Shown piece by piece: positions 16,323 through 24,749 of a stretch of 34,840 bases of DNA. Each line of letters begins with the position of its first letter. Position 1 is the stretch's first letter. The stretch is from the NCBI RefSeq assembly GCF_004339675.1, contig NZ_SLVM01000033.1, forward strand, positions 1 to 34,840, given 5' to 3'. Below the pieces are notes generated by a model. It worked only from the letters and a program-made list of their open reading frames with translations. It did not search any database and had not been told where the DNA came from. A program made the translations under genes and the position numbers. This stretch comes from Rhodovulum steppense (GTDB taxonomy: Bacteria; Pseudomonadota; Alphaproteobacteria; Rhodobacterales; Rhodobacteraceae).

Positions 16323-17248
16323 CGATCCTGGTCTCGCGGCTCGTGCAGGCCTTGGTGGTGGCCCTTCTTGTGGGGGCCGCAACCTTCGCGATGATGCGTA
16401 GCCTGCCCGGCGACGCCGCCTGGCGCATCGCGGCGGGGCGCTACGGCTATGACAACGTGAATGCCGCCGCAGCCGAGGCAGTGCGGGCCGAGCTTGGCCT
16501 TGACGGGCCGTGGCTCGGGGCCTTCCTGCAATGGATGGGCGACCTTTTCCGGCTGGATTTCGGGGTGTCGCTGGTCTCCGGCCAGCCGGTGATCGCGGAA
16601 ATCGGCCACCAGCTTGGTGCCTCGCTGTGGCTGGCGCTGGCGGCGGTGGGCCTGTCGCTTGTCATCGGCCCGCCGCTTGGCATCCTAGCGGGCCTCCGGC
16701 CGGGCAGCCTGTTCGACCGGACGCTTCTGGTCGTCTCGACCGCGCTCAAGGCCGTGCCGCAATTCCTGATGGCGCTGATCCTGATCCTGGTCCTGTCGGT
16801 GCAACTGGGCTGGCTGCCCGCCGCCGGATATGGCCAACCGCGCCACTTCATCCTGCCCGCGTTCGCACTTGCGCTGGGGCTGGCGGCCGTGAACGCGCGG
16901 ATCGCGCGGGACGCGATGGCAGGCGTTGTCGCGATGCCCTTCTACGACTTCGCGCAGTGGAAGGGGTTGTCGCGCGCGCAAGTCCTGTGGCGGCACGGGT
17001 TGCGCAATGTCTCGGTGCCGCTGCTGACCTATCTCGGTCTCCAGTTCGTCCTGCTGGTCGAAGGCGTCGTCGTCATCGAATCCATCGTCGGCTGGCCCGG
17101 AATCGGCCATGCACTGGTCCATGCGGTCTTTGCGCGGGATGTGCCGATGGTGCAGGGCACGGCGCTGATGCTGGGCTTGGGCTTCGTGATGGTCAACGCG
17201 CTGATCGACCTTCTGGCGGCGCGCATCGACCCGAGGGGTGCGCGATGA
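16319..17248 (+). CDS. Peptide/nickel-type ABC permease, DppB/NikB-like
   Basis: 309 residues with about six membrane segments. DppB/NikB landmarks: an N-terminal TILVSRLVQALVVALLVGAATFAMMRSLPGD, a long periplasmic loop, and a C-terminal EAA-type loop before GVVVIESIVGWPGIGHALVHAVFARD (family 'E..F..PG.G.L...A...RD'). The ATG overlaps the binding-protein stop (ATGA). It forms the inner-membrane channel with the next gene product. Confidence 0.9.
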   Translation: MTILVSRLVQALVVALLVGAATFAMMRSLPGDAAWRIAAGRYGYDNVNAAAAEAVRAELGLDGPWLGAFLQWMGDLFRLDFGVSLVSGQPVIAEIGHQLGASLWLALAAVGLSLVIGPPLGILAGLRPGSLFDRTLLVVSTALKAVPQFLMALILILVLSVQLGWLPAAGYGQPRHFILPAFALALGLAAVNARIARDAMAGVVAMPFYDFAQWKGLSRAQVLWRHGLRNVSVPLLTYLGLQFVLLVEGVVVIESIVGWPGIGHALVHAVFARDVPMVQGTALMLGLGFVMVNALIDLLAARIDPRGAR

Positions 17249-18051
17249 CCGCCATAAGCCTGCCCCGCGCCCTGCCCGCAGGCCGCACCCTCGGGGCTGC
17301 GATCCTTGCCATTGTCGCGGTCTTCGCCCTTTTGGGGCCGGTCTTCGTGCCGGGGGATCCCTTTGCGCAATCGCTGATGAAGTCGCTTGCTGGTCCTGAA
17401 CCCGCCGCGCCCTTCGGTTACGATCACCTTGGCCGGTCGCTCTGGCACCGGCTGGCCCATGCGCTGCGCCTGTCGCCGCTGATCGCGCTGGCAGCGGTGG
17501 CGACAGCGGGGGCGGCGGGCTTGGTGCTGGGCACGCTGGCCGCGCTGCGGGGCGGATGGACCGAACGCGCCCTCGTGGTGCTTGCCGATGCGCTTCTGGC
17601 GTTGCCGGGGCTGCTTCTGGTGCTGATCGTTCTGGCGATCATGCCGGGCACGGCGACGGGCTTCTGGGCCGGGCTGTCGCTGGTCCTGTGGGTCGAATTC
17701 TTCCGCCTCACCCGCGCCACGGCCCGCGCCACGCTGGCCTCGCCCGCGGCCCAGGCCGGACGGCTGCTGGGCTTCGGCTGGCCCTACATCTTCCGGACCC
17801 ATCTCTGGCCCGAGATCGCGCCCTTGATGCTGACCGCGGCCGCCTTCGGCACGGCGACCGCGATCATGGGCATTGCCGCCCTCGGATTTGTCAGTGTCGG
17901 CATGCGGGCGCCCACGCCGGAACTGGGGCTGATGATGGTGGAACTTCTGCCTTATTGGCGCGAAGCGCCGATGGCGTTGCTGACGCCGGTTCTGGCCACC
18001 TTTGCCCTGCTTCTGGGCCTGACGCTGCTGGCCGGGGGGCACAGGACATGA
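17245..18051 (+). CDS. Peptide/nickel-type ABC permease, DppC/NikC-like
   Basis: 268 residues. It starts with a single membrane segment and PVFVPGDPFAQS, then APFGYDHLGRSLWHRLAHALRLSP, the DppC/NikC 'HP.GTD.LGRD..SRL..G.R.S' box in variant form, followed by further membrane segments and FVSVGMRAPTPELGLMM. The ATG overlaps the previous stop by four bases and its own stop overlaps the ATPase gene. It pairs with the preceding permease. Confidence 0.9.
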   Translation: MTAISLPRALPAGRTLGAAILAIVAVFALLGPVFVPGDPFAQSLMKSLAGPEPAAPFGYDHLGRSLWHRLAHALRLSPLIALAAVATAGAAGLVLGTLAALRGGWTERALVVLADALLALPGLLLVLIVLAIMPGTATGFWAGLSLVLWVEFFRLTRATARATLASPAAQAGRLLGFGWPYIFRTHLWPEIAPLMLTAAAFGTATAIMGIAALGFVSVGMRAPTPELGLMMVELLPYWREAPMALLTPVLATFALLLGLTLLAGGHRT

Positions 18052-19499
18052 CGCTTCTTTCCGCCACCGACATCACGGTTCGCGACGGGGCGGCCCGGCT
18101 TGTCGCGCCGGTCTCGCTCGAGCTTCACCCTGGCGAACCGCTGGTGATCCTGGGCGAGACGGGCTCGGGCAAAAGTCTTCTGGCGCAGGCGATCATGGGC
18201 ACCCTGCCCGCAAGCCTGCGCGCGACGGGCACGGTCCGCATCGGCGGATGCACCTTGCTTGCCGAGGATCGCGCGGCTTTCCGCGGCCTCTGGGGACGGC
18301 AGATCGCCGTCCTGCCGCAGGAACCCTGGCTGTCACTCGACCCGCTGATGCGAGCGGGCCCCCAAGTGGCCGAAGCGCATCGACTGGTGGCGGGCCTGCC
18401 CGCCGCGGCGGCACGCAACCGGGCAGCGGAGGAACTTGCGGCCCTGGGGCTTGACACGGCTGCCGCGCGCTACCCGCACGAGTTGTCGGGGGGGATGGCG
18501 CAGCGGGTGGCCATCGCTGCGGCCCGCGCCGGCGGCGCTTCCCTCGTCATTGCCGACGAACCGACCAAGGGCCTTGACGCCGCACGCCGCGACGATGTGG
18601 CGGCGCTGCTGCTGGCCGCGCTGACCCGGAGCGGTGGGCTTCTGGTCATCACCCATGACCTGGCGCTTGCCCGCCGGATCGGGGGGCGGTTGATGGTCCT
18701 GCGCGACGGCGCCGTGGTGGAAACCGGTGCAACCTCCGCCGTGCTGTCGGCCCCGCAGGCGGCCTATACACGCGATCTGATTGCCGCCGATCCCGAAAGC
18801 TGGTCCCGGCGGGTTGCGCCGAGCGAAGCGGGTCAGGCCGTGCTCGAGGCCCGCAACCTCACGCTGTCGCGTGGCGGACAGCGATTGGTCGACGGGCTGA
18901 CACTGGAGCTTCGCGCGGGCCGGATTCTGGGGATCACCGGCCCCTCGGGTTGCGGAAAATCGAGCCTTGGCGACGCGCTCCTCGGCCTGTTGACCCCGGA
19001 GCGCGGCCATATCACCCGTGCCCGGGGTCTGGCGCCGACGGCTTTCCAGAAGCTCTGGCAAGACCCTGTCGCGGCGTTCCCGCGGACGCGGCGCCTCGGC
19101 CAGACCCTGCGCGACGTGGCGCGGCTGCACGCGGCGCCACCCGAACGGATCGGGGGCCTTCTGGAACGCCTGCGCCTCGACTCTGCGCTTCTGTCCCGCC
19201 GACCCGCTGCGGTTTCGGGCGGCGAGCTTCAACGCCTCGCCCTTCTTCGCGCCATGCTCGCGAACCCCCGGTTCATCTTTGCCGACGAGCCGACATCGCG
19301 CCTCGATCCCATCACCCAGCGCGAGGTCATCGGCCTGCTTGCCGATCTGGCCCGTACGGACGGCCTTGCCATCGCGCTGGTCAGCCACGACCCCGTTCTG
19401 ATCGACAGGGTTTGCGATGAAACCTGCAGCCTTCCGATGAAAAGGGGCGAGCATGACACACTGGAATGCTCAGACCTGCTTCGAACGGCGATCGGCTAG
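18048..19499 (+). CDS. Fused double-ATPase subunit of peptide/nickel-type ABC importer
   Basis: 483 residues holding two nucleotide-binding domains. Domain 1 (about 1-250): Walker A GETGSGKS, signature LSGGMAQRV, Walker B LVIADEPTKGLD, switch VITHD. Domain 2 (about 265-475): Walker A GPSGCGKSS, signature VSGGELQRL, Walker B FIFADEPTSRLD, switch LVSHD. Peptide/nickel importers usually use two separate genes (DppD/DppF, NikD/NikE); here they are fused, with both ATP sites apparently complete. The ATG overlaps the permease stop. The stop at 19497-19499 is followed in the same frame by the sorting-tail fragment at 19512. Confidence 0.9.
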   Translation: MTLLSATDITVRDGAARLVAPVSLELHPGEPLVILGETGSGKSLLAQAIMGTLPASLRATGTVRIGGCTLLAEDRAAFRGLWGRQIAVLPQEPWLSLDPLMRAGPQVAEAHRLVAGLPAAAARNRAAEELAALGLDTAAARYPHELSGGMAQRVAIAAARAGGASLVIADEPTKGLDAARRDDVAALLLAALTRSGGLLVITHDLALARRIGGRLMVLRDGAVVETGATSAVLSAPQAAYTRDLIAADPESWSRRVAPSEAGQAVLEARNLTLSRGGQRLVDGLTLELRAGRILGITGPSGCGKSSLGDALLGLLTPERGHITRARGLAPTAFQKLWQDPVAAFPRTRRLGQTLRDVARLHAAPPERIGGLLERLRLDSALLSRRPAAVSGGELQRLALLRAMLANPRFIFADEPTSRLDPITQREVIGLLADLARTDGLAIALVSHDPVLIDRVCDETCSLPMKRGEHDTLECSDLLRTAIG

Positions 19500-19511
19500 G
19501 CTTCCTTCCCG

Positions 19512-20048
19512 GTGCAGCTTTATTTCGACGGCATCAAGGATCACGACACCAACGAGCCGATGACGCCCGACACGGAATACAGGTTTCCTGGCGCGCCCGA
19601 TGACGAAGAGATGGGCTGGAAAGGCATGACCCAGGACGACTGGTTCATCGTGGGATTTTCCGGAGGTCTCGTTGACCGCACCGGGGACGATCTGGTGATC
19701 CGCCTCTACAGCGGGCCGAATTCCGGCGCCGACGTTCTCGCAAGCAGTGATGGCGAGAACTACACGAAGATCGGCGTGCTTGGCCCGCAACCCGGATCCG
19801 TGCCGGGCCAGCCCCATTCGCACGACTTTCGCTATGAGAGTTTCGATTTCGCCGACCTGTTTGCCGACCCTGTCTATTTCGTGAAAGTCCAGCGTACGGC
19901 GAACGGCCAACAGACGGGCATGTTCTTTGACGCCTTCGGCAGCGAGGCTCCGGCTCCGGTGCCCGTACCGTCCTCTATCCTGCTGCTTGCGCCGACATTG
20001 ATGGCCCTGGGTACCGTGCGTCGCAAACGCAGGAAGCACGTCGGCTGA
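19512..20048 (+). pseudogene. Truncated protein with VPLPA/PEP-CTERM-like sorting tail
   Basis: About 178 residues from a GTG, without signal peptide. The C-terminus PVPVPSSILLLAPTLMALGTVRRKRRK is a Pro-rich motif, a membrane span and a basic cluster, the architecture of VPLPA/PEP-CTERM sorting signals. Such proteins need an N-terminal signal peptide for export, which is missing here, so the 5' part was probably lost. The body (YFDGIKDHDTNEPM, DDWFIVGFSGG) is otherwise unrecognised; Tyr/Asp-rich strands suggest a secreted beta-sandwich. The frame begins 12 bp after the double-ATPase stop and in the same frame, suggesting a deletion junction brought it there. Read-through or a functional short protein cannot be excluded. 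Confidence 0.55.
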
Positions 20049-20120
20049 TCCTCACAAGCGTTGGTACTGCATCGCCGACAGAAGCGCAGCGCACACATGG
20101 CGGTCGCGCTGACCACCGCC

Positions 20121-20165
20121 CTTGCGAAAAGGCAAGCTGGCGTTCCGGAAATCCGGAACGCCAGC
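20121..20165. repeat. Two adjoining hairpins, one a 14-bp perfect stem
   Basis: CTTGC/GCAAG (20121-20125, 20132-20136) is followed by a perfect 14-base stem (20136-20149 with 20152-20165, core GGCGTTCCGGA) with a two-base centre. On the minus strand the stem is followed by a CCTTTTCG run. It lies about 90 bp after the sorting-tail fragment and may terminate transcription, or be a remnant inverted repeat of a mobile element. Confidence 0.6.
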
Positions 20166-20844
20166 GGACGGCGGAAACCTGCTCCTTTCGGCGGGACGTC
20201 CGGCAGGCTGGTGCCTTGTACCGGACGCAGCAGCGCACTTGCCGCTCCTGTGGAATAGGAGGCCGTGCCAGAGATTGAGCTCGAAAAGCATCTCGGCCCT
20301 GGTGGAGGGATGGTATCAACCACCTTGCACGAAATCTGGTGATACGTCCCGGATCGGCCAGTGCCAGACCCGTCGTCACAGCCGAGTGCGGTTGGGTATC
20401 ATTGCGGTAGCCGCAGCCGCATCGAAGGTGCGGCCCGCCCCTGTGAAACGCAGCGGGCCGTCGGCCCTCGCTCCGGTTGCGATGGTGCGGCAGAAGAAGG
20501 ATCGGTATCCGACATGCCAAGAGGCGCCGGTCGAATTGGCAGGACATCCACCGTGCCCCCGCCCCGACGCCTGGCCGGGCGGCATTTCTTGAGCCAGCGT
20601 CGTGATGATTGTCGGCGGCGCGGACCATGTAGCCGCTCCTTCATCTTGACGCATGTCCTTCCTCGCTTCTGCCTATGACATCCCTGCGCGCAGTCGGCGG
20701 ATGCACGACGCTGTCGCGATCAACCGCGGGCGGACACATGACCTGCCTTGGTTCTGCGGCGCTTTCCGGACCCGGCCAAACCTGAATGCAGGATGAGGGG
20801 TTCGCTTGACAGCGGCTCGGCGCTCCGGCAGGAGGTGGGGTGCA
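20166..20844. other. Gene-poor stretch before the cobalamin riboswitch
   Basis: Open frames here are short, overlap on both strands and show no recognisable domain or convincing ribosome site. A 92-codon minus-strand frame (20376-20654) is the least bad candidate but resembles nothing I recognise. The last part must contain the promoter for the B12 operon; a TTGACA lies near 20806 but no good -10 follows. Likely degraded DNA plus promoter. Confidence 0.4.
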
Positions 20845-21000
20845 ATCTGGTGCTCCCTTCGGGGAGTGAAAAGGGAAGCCGGTGCAAGCCCGGCGCTGCC
20901 CCCGCAACTGTAAGCGGCGAGCCCCTGCCCGAAAGCCACCGGTCCGCAGGGCCGGGAAGGCGGGCGGATCGGCCGAGACCCGCAAGCCAGGAGACCTGCC
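20845..21000 (+). promoter_or_regulatory. Cobalamin riboswitch
   Basis: The conserved order is present: GGTGCTCCC stem region (about 20849), AAAGGGAAGCCGGTGCAAGC (20870-20890), the GCCCCCGCAACTGTAAGCGG core (about 20899-20918), a GGGAAGG segment (20953-20959), GACCCGCAAGCCAGGAGACC and the B12-box end near 21000. It binds adenosyl- or other cobalamins and shuts off the downstream operon. Roughly 200 bases of GC-rich leader follow before the first gene and must contain the expression platform. The operon it controls carries a Cys-rich small-domain protein and two cobQ genes. Confidence 0.93.
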
Positions 21001-21210
21001 AGAGCGCTGAACCGACCCCGGGCGGCGGGCCCGGAGGCAGGCTGCGTCGGGGCCGTTGCGGCCGCCGCGCCATTGCCTTCGAGAACGTCCTTCGTGGTCA
21101 TGGGCCGGGTTCGACCGCTGCCTGCGGAAAGTCCGGCCGCCACATCCTGGCGGATCCGTGCGGGACTGCGCGGACCTGCAAGGCCCGGACCGTGAAAGGA
21201 GGCCGTGCCC

Positions 21211-21564
21211 GTGCAACCCAAGGACATGACCGCGAACGAAGGCTACAAGGGCTTCACCAATACCGGCTGCCCCTTTCTGCCCTGTCACAAGGGCGTGCAG
21301 CGCGAATTCAACTGCCTGTTCTGCTACTGCCCGCTGATCGCCTATGACTGCCCCGGCCCCTACGAGGTCTATACCGACCGCAACGGGCTGACGCGCAAGG
21401 ATTGCTCGGCCTGCGCGCTGCCCCATGACGGCTATCACCAGTCCTGGAACTTCATCCAGCGCTGGCTGGAATACCCCGTGGTCTGGTCCGGCCAGCCCCA
21501 GACCGATCCACCGACCCGACGCCCCAGGCCATCGGGACAGGATGACGGAGGCCCGCAGGCATGA
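21211..21564 (+). CDS. Cysteine-rich small-domain protein of cobalamin loci
   Basis: 117 residues. GTG at 21211 was chosen because GGAGG ends 8 bases upstream; a GTG two codons earlier is too close and an ATG at 21226 rather far. The body carries FTNTGCPFLPCHKGV, FNCLFCYCPLIAYDC and RKDCSACALPHDGY, a set of at least eight Cys plus His resembling the 'Cysteine-rich small domain' (PF04071) found in B12-biosynthesis operons. It probably binds zinc or an Fe-S cluster; its biochemical role is not established. Its stop overlaps the first cobQ ATG (ATGA). Riboswitch control ties it to corrinoid metabolism. Confidence 0.82.
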   Translation: MQPKDMTANEGYKGFTNTGCPFLPCHKGVQREFNCLFCYCPLIAYDCPGPYEVYTDRNGLTRKDCSACALPHDGYHQSWNFIQRWLEYPVVWSGQPQTDPPTRRPRPSGQDDGGPQA

Positions 21565-23174
21565 GCGCCCGTGCCCCGTGGGGCAAGACGGGGGCTGCGA
21601 TGATCTTCGACCTGCCCGCGGACGATGCCCCGCCGCAGATGCCCGAGATCGCGGTGCCGATCCTCGACCCTGCCCCGCCACGCCGGGGCCGGGCGCTGAT
21701 GATCCAGGGCACCAGTTCCGATGTGGGCAAGAGCCTGCTGGTGGCGGGGCTGTGCCGCGCCTATGCCCGCCGCGGCCTCAAGGTGGCGCCGTTCAAGGCA
21801 CAGAACATGTCGAACAATGCCGCCGTGACGGTGGACAGCGACCTGCCGCCCGGCCCGGACGGGGTTCAGCCGCGGGGCGAGATCGGCCGAGCGCAGGCGT
21901 TGCAGGCCCGCGCCGCGGGGCTGGCCCCGTCGATCCACATGAACCCCGTGCTTCTGAAACCGCAGGCGATGGTCGGCTCGCAGGTGGTGCTGCGCGGCCG
22001 ACCGCTGGGCAACTGGCCCGCACGGCATTACCACGGGCTCAAGCCGCTTCTGCTGCCTGCGGTGCTGGACAGCTACCGGCGCATCGCGGCAAGCGCCGAT
22101 CTGGTGCTGGTCGAGGGCGCGGGCGCCGGGACCGAGACCCATCTGCGCCGGTCCGACATCGCCAACATGCTGTTCGCCGAGGCCGCCGACCTGCCGGTGG
22201 TGCTGCTGACCGACAATGACCGCGGCGGCGCGATGGCGGCGCTGGTGGGAAGCTGGCTTCTGCACACGCCCGAGGAACGCGCCCGGGTCGCGGGCTATCT
22301 CGTCAACAAGTTCCGCGGCTATTTCTCGCTCTACGAACCCGCCTGCCGCACCATCACCGGGATCACGGGCTGGCCGCTTCTGGGCGTGGCGCGCTGGTTC
22401 GAGGGCGCGGCGCTGCTGCCGGCCGAGGATGCGCTGGCGCTGGAACGCCCGGCGCGGTCGGCGGGCGGTGCGCTGGTGATCGCGGTGCCGCAGATCGACC
22501 GGGTGGCGAATTTCGACGATCTGGACCCGCTGTCATCGGAACCCGGCATCGATCTGCGCTGGGTCCGCCCGGGCCAGCCGATTCCGGCCGAGGCCGATGT
22601 GGTGCTGCTGCCAGGCTCCAAGACGACGCGCCAGGCGCTGGGTGCGCTGCGTATGCAGGGCTGGGATATCGACATCCGCGCCCATCTGCGCCGGGGCGGT
22701 CGGGTTCTGGGCATCTGCGCGGGGTTCCAGATGCTGGGCCGCATGGTGCGCGACCCCGACGGCATCGAGGGCCCGCCCGGCGAGACGCCGGGACTGGGTC
22801 TGCTGGAGGTCGATACCACCATCACCCGCGAGAAACGGTTGGTCGAGCTGGACGCGACCGACCGGATCAGCGGCGCCCGCGTGACCGGCTACGAGATGCA
22901 TATGGGCCGCACGACCGGCCCCGGGCTCGATCAGCCCTGGCTGGTCCTTGACGGCCAGCCAGAGGGGGCGGTTTCGGCCGATGGCCTTGTGATGGGCGGC
23001 TATGTGCACGGGCTGTTCGGTGCCGACGGCTACCGGACGCACTGGATCGGGGCGATGGGGGGCAGCGGCTCGGGGCTTGAGCATGGCGCACAGATCGAGG
23101 CGGCGCTCGATGCGCTGGCCGATCAGATCGAAACCGACCTCGATCTGGACGCGCTTCTGGCGCTGGCGCGATGA
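21561..23174 (+). CDS. Cobyric acid synthase CobQ, divergent copy with N-terminal extension
   Basis: 537 residues. The N-terminal dethiobiotin-synthetase-like ATPase domain shows GTSSDVGKSLLVAGLCRAYARRG and FKAQNMSNNAAVT; the C-terminal class I glutamine amidotransferase domain has nucleophile Cys in GICAGFQMLG and catalytic His in GGYVHGLFG. It amidates the b, d, e and g carboxylates of adenosylcobyrinic a,c-diamide using glutamine and ATP. Compared with the next gene it has an extra ~43 residues at the start, an insertion (SDLPPGPDGVQPR) before GEIGRAQ, and NKFRGY where NKFRGD is usual. Start overlaps the upstream stop. It is longer than typical CobQ (about 485). Either it is a true second CobQ or has shifted substrate. 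Confidence 0.9.
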   Translation: MSARAPWGKTGAAMIFDLPADDAPPQMPEIAVPILDPAPPRRGRALMIQGTSSDVGKSLLVAGLCRAYARRGLKVAPFKAQNMSNNAAVTVDSDLPPGPDGVQPRGEIGRAQALQARAAGLAPSIHMNPVLLKPQAMVGSQVVLRGRPLGNWPARHYHGLKPLLLPAVLDSYRRIAASADLVLVEGAGAGTETHLRRSDIANMLFAEAADLPVVLLTDNDRGGAMAALVGSWLLHTPEERARVAGYLVNKFRGYFSLYEPACRTITGITGWPLLGVARWFEGAALLPAEDALALERPARSAGGALVIAVPQIDRVANFDDLDPLSSEPGIDLRWVRPGQPIPAEADVVLLPGSKTTRQALGALRMQGWDIDIRAHLRRGGRVLGICAGFQMLGRMVRDPDGIEGPPGETPGLGLLEVDTTITREKRLVELDATDRISGARVTGYEMHMGRTTGPGLDQPWLVLDGQPEGAVSADGLVMGGYVHGLFGADGYRTHWIGAMGGSGSGLEHGAQIEAALDALADQIETDLDLDALLALAR

Positions 23175-24625
23175 CCGCGCGGCGGCTGATGGTGCTGGGC
23201 ACCGGCTCGGATGTGGGCAAGAGCCTGCTGGTCGCGGGGCTCTGCCGTGCCTATGCGCGGCGCGGCCTCAAGGTGGCGCCGTTCAAGGCGCAGAACATGT
23301 CGAACAATGCCGCCGTCACCGCCGATGGCGGCGAGATCGGCCGGGCGCAGGCGTTGCAGGCGCGCGCGGCGGGCGTTCCGCTGTCTGTCCACATGAACCC
23401 CGTCCTGCTCAAGCCCGAAACGGATGTCGATGCGCAGGTGGTGGTGCAGGGCCGCGTGCTGGGGCGGTATTCGGCAAGCGCCTATCAGCAGCTGAAACCC
23501 GGGCTTCGGGCCGCGGTGGTCGAAAGCCTGGGGCACCTGTCGGCCGCCCATGATCTGGTGCTGATCGAAGGCGCGGGCAGCGGTGCCGAGCGATACCTGC
23601 GGCCGCAGGACATTTCCAACATGGGTCTGGCCGAGGCCGCCGACCTGCCCGCGCTGCTGGTGGGCGACGATTCGCGCGGGGGTGTCACGGCGGCCGTCAT
23701 CGGGCATCACCGGCTCTGGACCGACCGCGAGCGTGCCCGCATCGCGGGCGTGATCGTGAACAAGTTCCGCGGCGATCCGGACATCTTCGCCCCAGCAGCC
23801 GCGGATATAAGGGCCGAAACCGGCTGGCCCGTGCTGGGCCTTGTGCGCTGGTCCGACGCCGCGCGCGCCCTGCCCGAGGAGGATTCGCTGGGCTTCGGGC
23901 GCAAGCGCGGTGCAGCGGGCGGGCTGGTGATCGCGGTGCCGGAACTGCCTCGGATGGCGAATTACGACGATCTCGACCCGCTGGCCGCCGAACCCGGCGT
24001 CGATCTGCGCTGGGTCCGCCCCGGCCAGCCCATCCCGGCAGAGGCCGACATCGTCCTGCTTCCCGGCTCCAAGGCGACGCGCATGGCGCTGGAGGCGGTC
24101 CGGGCCGAGGGCTGGGACATCGACCTGCGCGCGCATCTGCGCCGCAGCGGACGGGTCGTCGGGCTTTGCGCCGGGTTCCAGATGCTGGGACAAGCGGTGC
24201 GCGACCCCGATGGCATCGAGGGGCCGCCCGGCGAAACCGAGGGGCTGGGCCTTTTTGATGTCGTCACCACGCTTACGGCCGACAAGCGGCTGGCCGAGAT
24301 CGACGCGACGGACGAAATCAGCGGCCTGCGCGTCACCGGCTACGAGATGCACATGGGCCGAACCGTCGGCCCGGGGCTTGACCGCCCGTGGCTGCGGATC
24401 GGCGGCAGGCCCGAGGGTGCGGTTTCGGCCGATGGCCGTGTGATGGGCAGCTACCTGCACGGGTTGTTCGGCGCGGATGGCTTCCGCGGTCATTGGCTGA
24501 CGGCGATGGGCGGCACCGCCTCGGCAACGGACCACGCCGCGCGGCTGGACCGAGCGCTCGACACGGTTGCCGTCGAGATCGGGGGGGCTCTCGATCTCGA
24601 CGCGCTGCTGGCGCAGGCGCGGTAA
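23171..24625 (+). CDS. Cobyric acid synthase CobQ, canonical copy
   Basis: 484 residues, the usual length. ATPase domain: GTGSDVGKSLLVAGLCRAYARRG, FKAQNMSNNAAVTADGGEIGRAQ, MNPVLLKPE, EGAGSGAERYLR, RGGV and VNKFRGDPDIF. Amidotransferase domain: GLCAGFQMLG (nucleophile Cys) and GSYLHGLFG (His). All expected motifs are intact. The ATG overlaps the stop of the first cobQ. Long DNA stretches around FKAQNMSNNAAV are nearly identical between the two genes (21773-21826 and 23263-23316), pointing to tandem duplication or local gene conversion. It should be the enzyme of the main cobalamin pathway; the remaining cob genes are outside the window. Confidence 0.93.
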   Translation: MTARRLMVLGTGSDVGKSLLVAGLCRAYARRGLKVAPFKAQNMSNNAAVTADGGEIGRAQALQARAAGVPLSVHMNPVLLKPETDVDAQVVVQGRVLGRYSASAYQQLKPGLRAAVVESLGHLSAAHDLVLIEGAGSGAERYLRPQDISNMGLAEAADLPALLVGDDSRGGVTAAVIGHHRLWTDRERARIAGVIVNKFRGDPDIFAPAAADIRAETGWPVLGLVRWSDAARALPEEDSLGFGRKRGAAGGLVIAVPELPRMANYDDLDPLAAEPGVDLRWVRPGQPIPAEADIVLLPGSKATRMALEAVRAEGWDIDLRAHLRRSGRVVGLCAGFQMLGQAVRDPDGIEGPPGETEGLGLFDVVTTLTADKRLAEIDATDEISGLRVTGYEMHMGRTVGPGLDRPWLRIGGRPEGAVSADGRVMGSYLHGLFGADGFRGHWLTAMGGTASATDHAARLDRALDTVAVEIGGALDLDALLAQAR

Positions 24626-24749
24626 ACCCAGGTGAAGGAGGGACGATGCGCGGCACTTGTCGCCATGCCTTGGAATCGCCCCGGCGAATAGATGTCGAGG
24701 TGGGAACCAGGACTGTGACCCAGTGATCTTGTGTTGCAGCCCATGAGAG

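Noticed and set aside
20376-20654. A 92-codon minus-strand open frame
   Set aside because: No recognisable motif, no good ribosome site, and overlapping open frames on both strands of similar quality.
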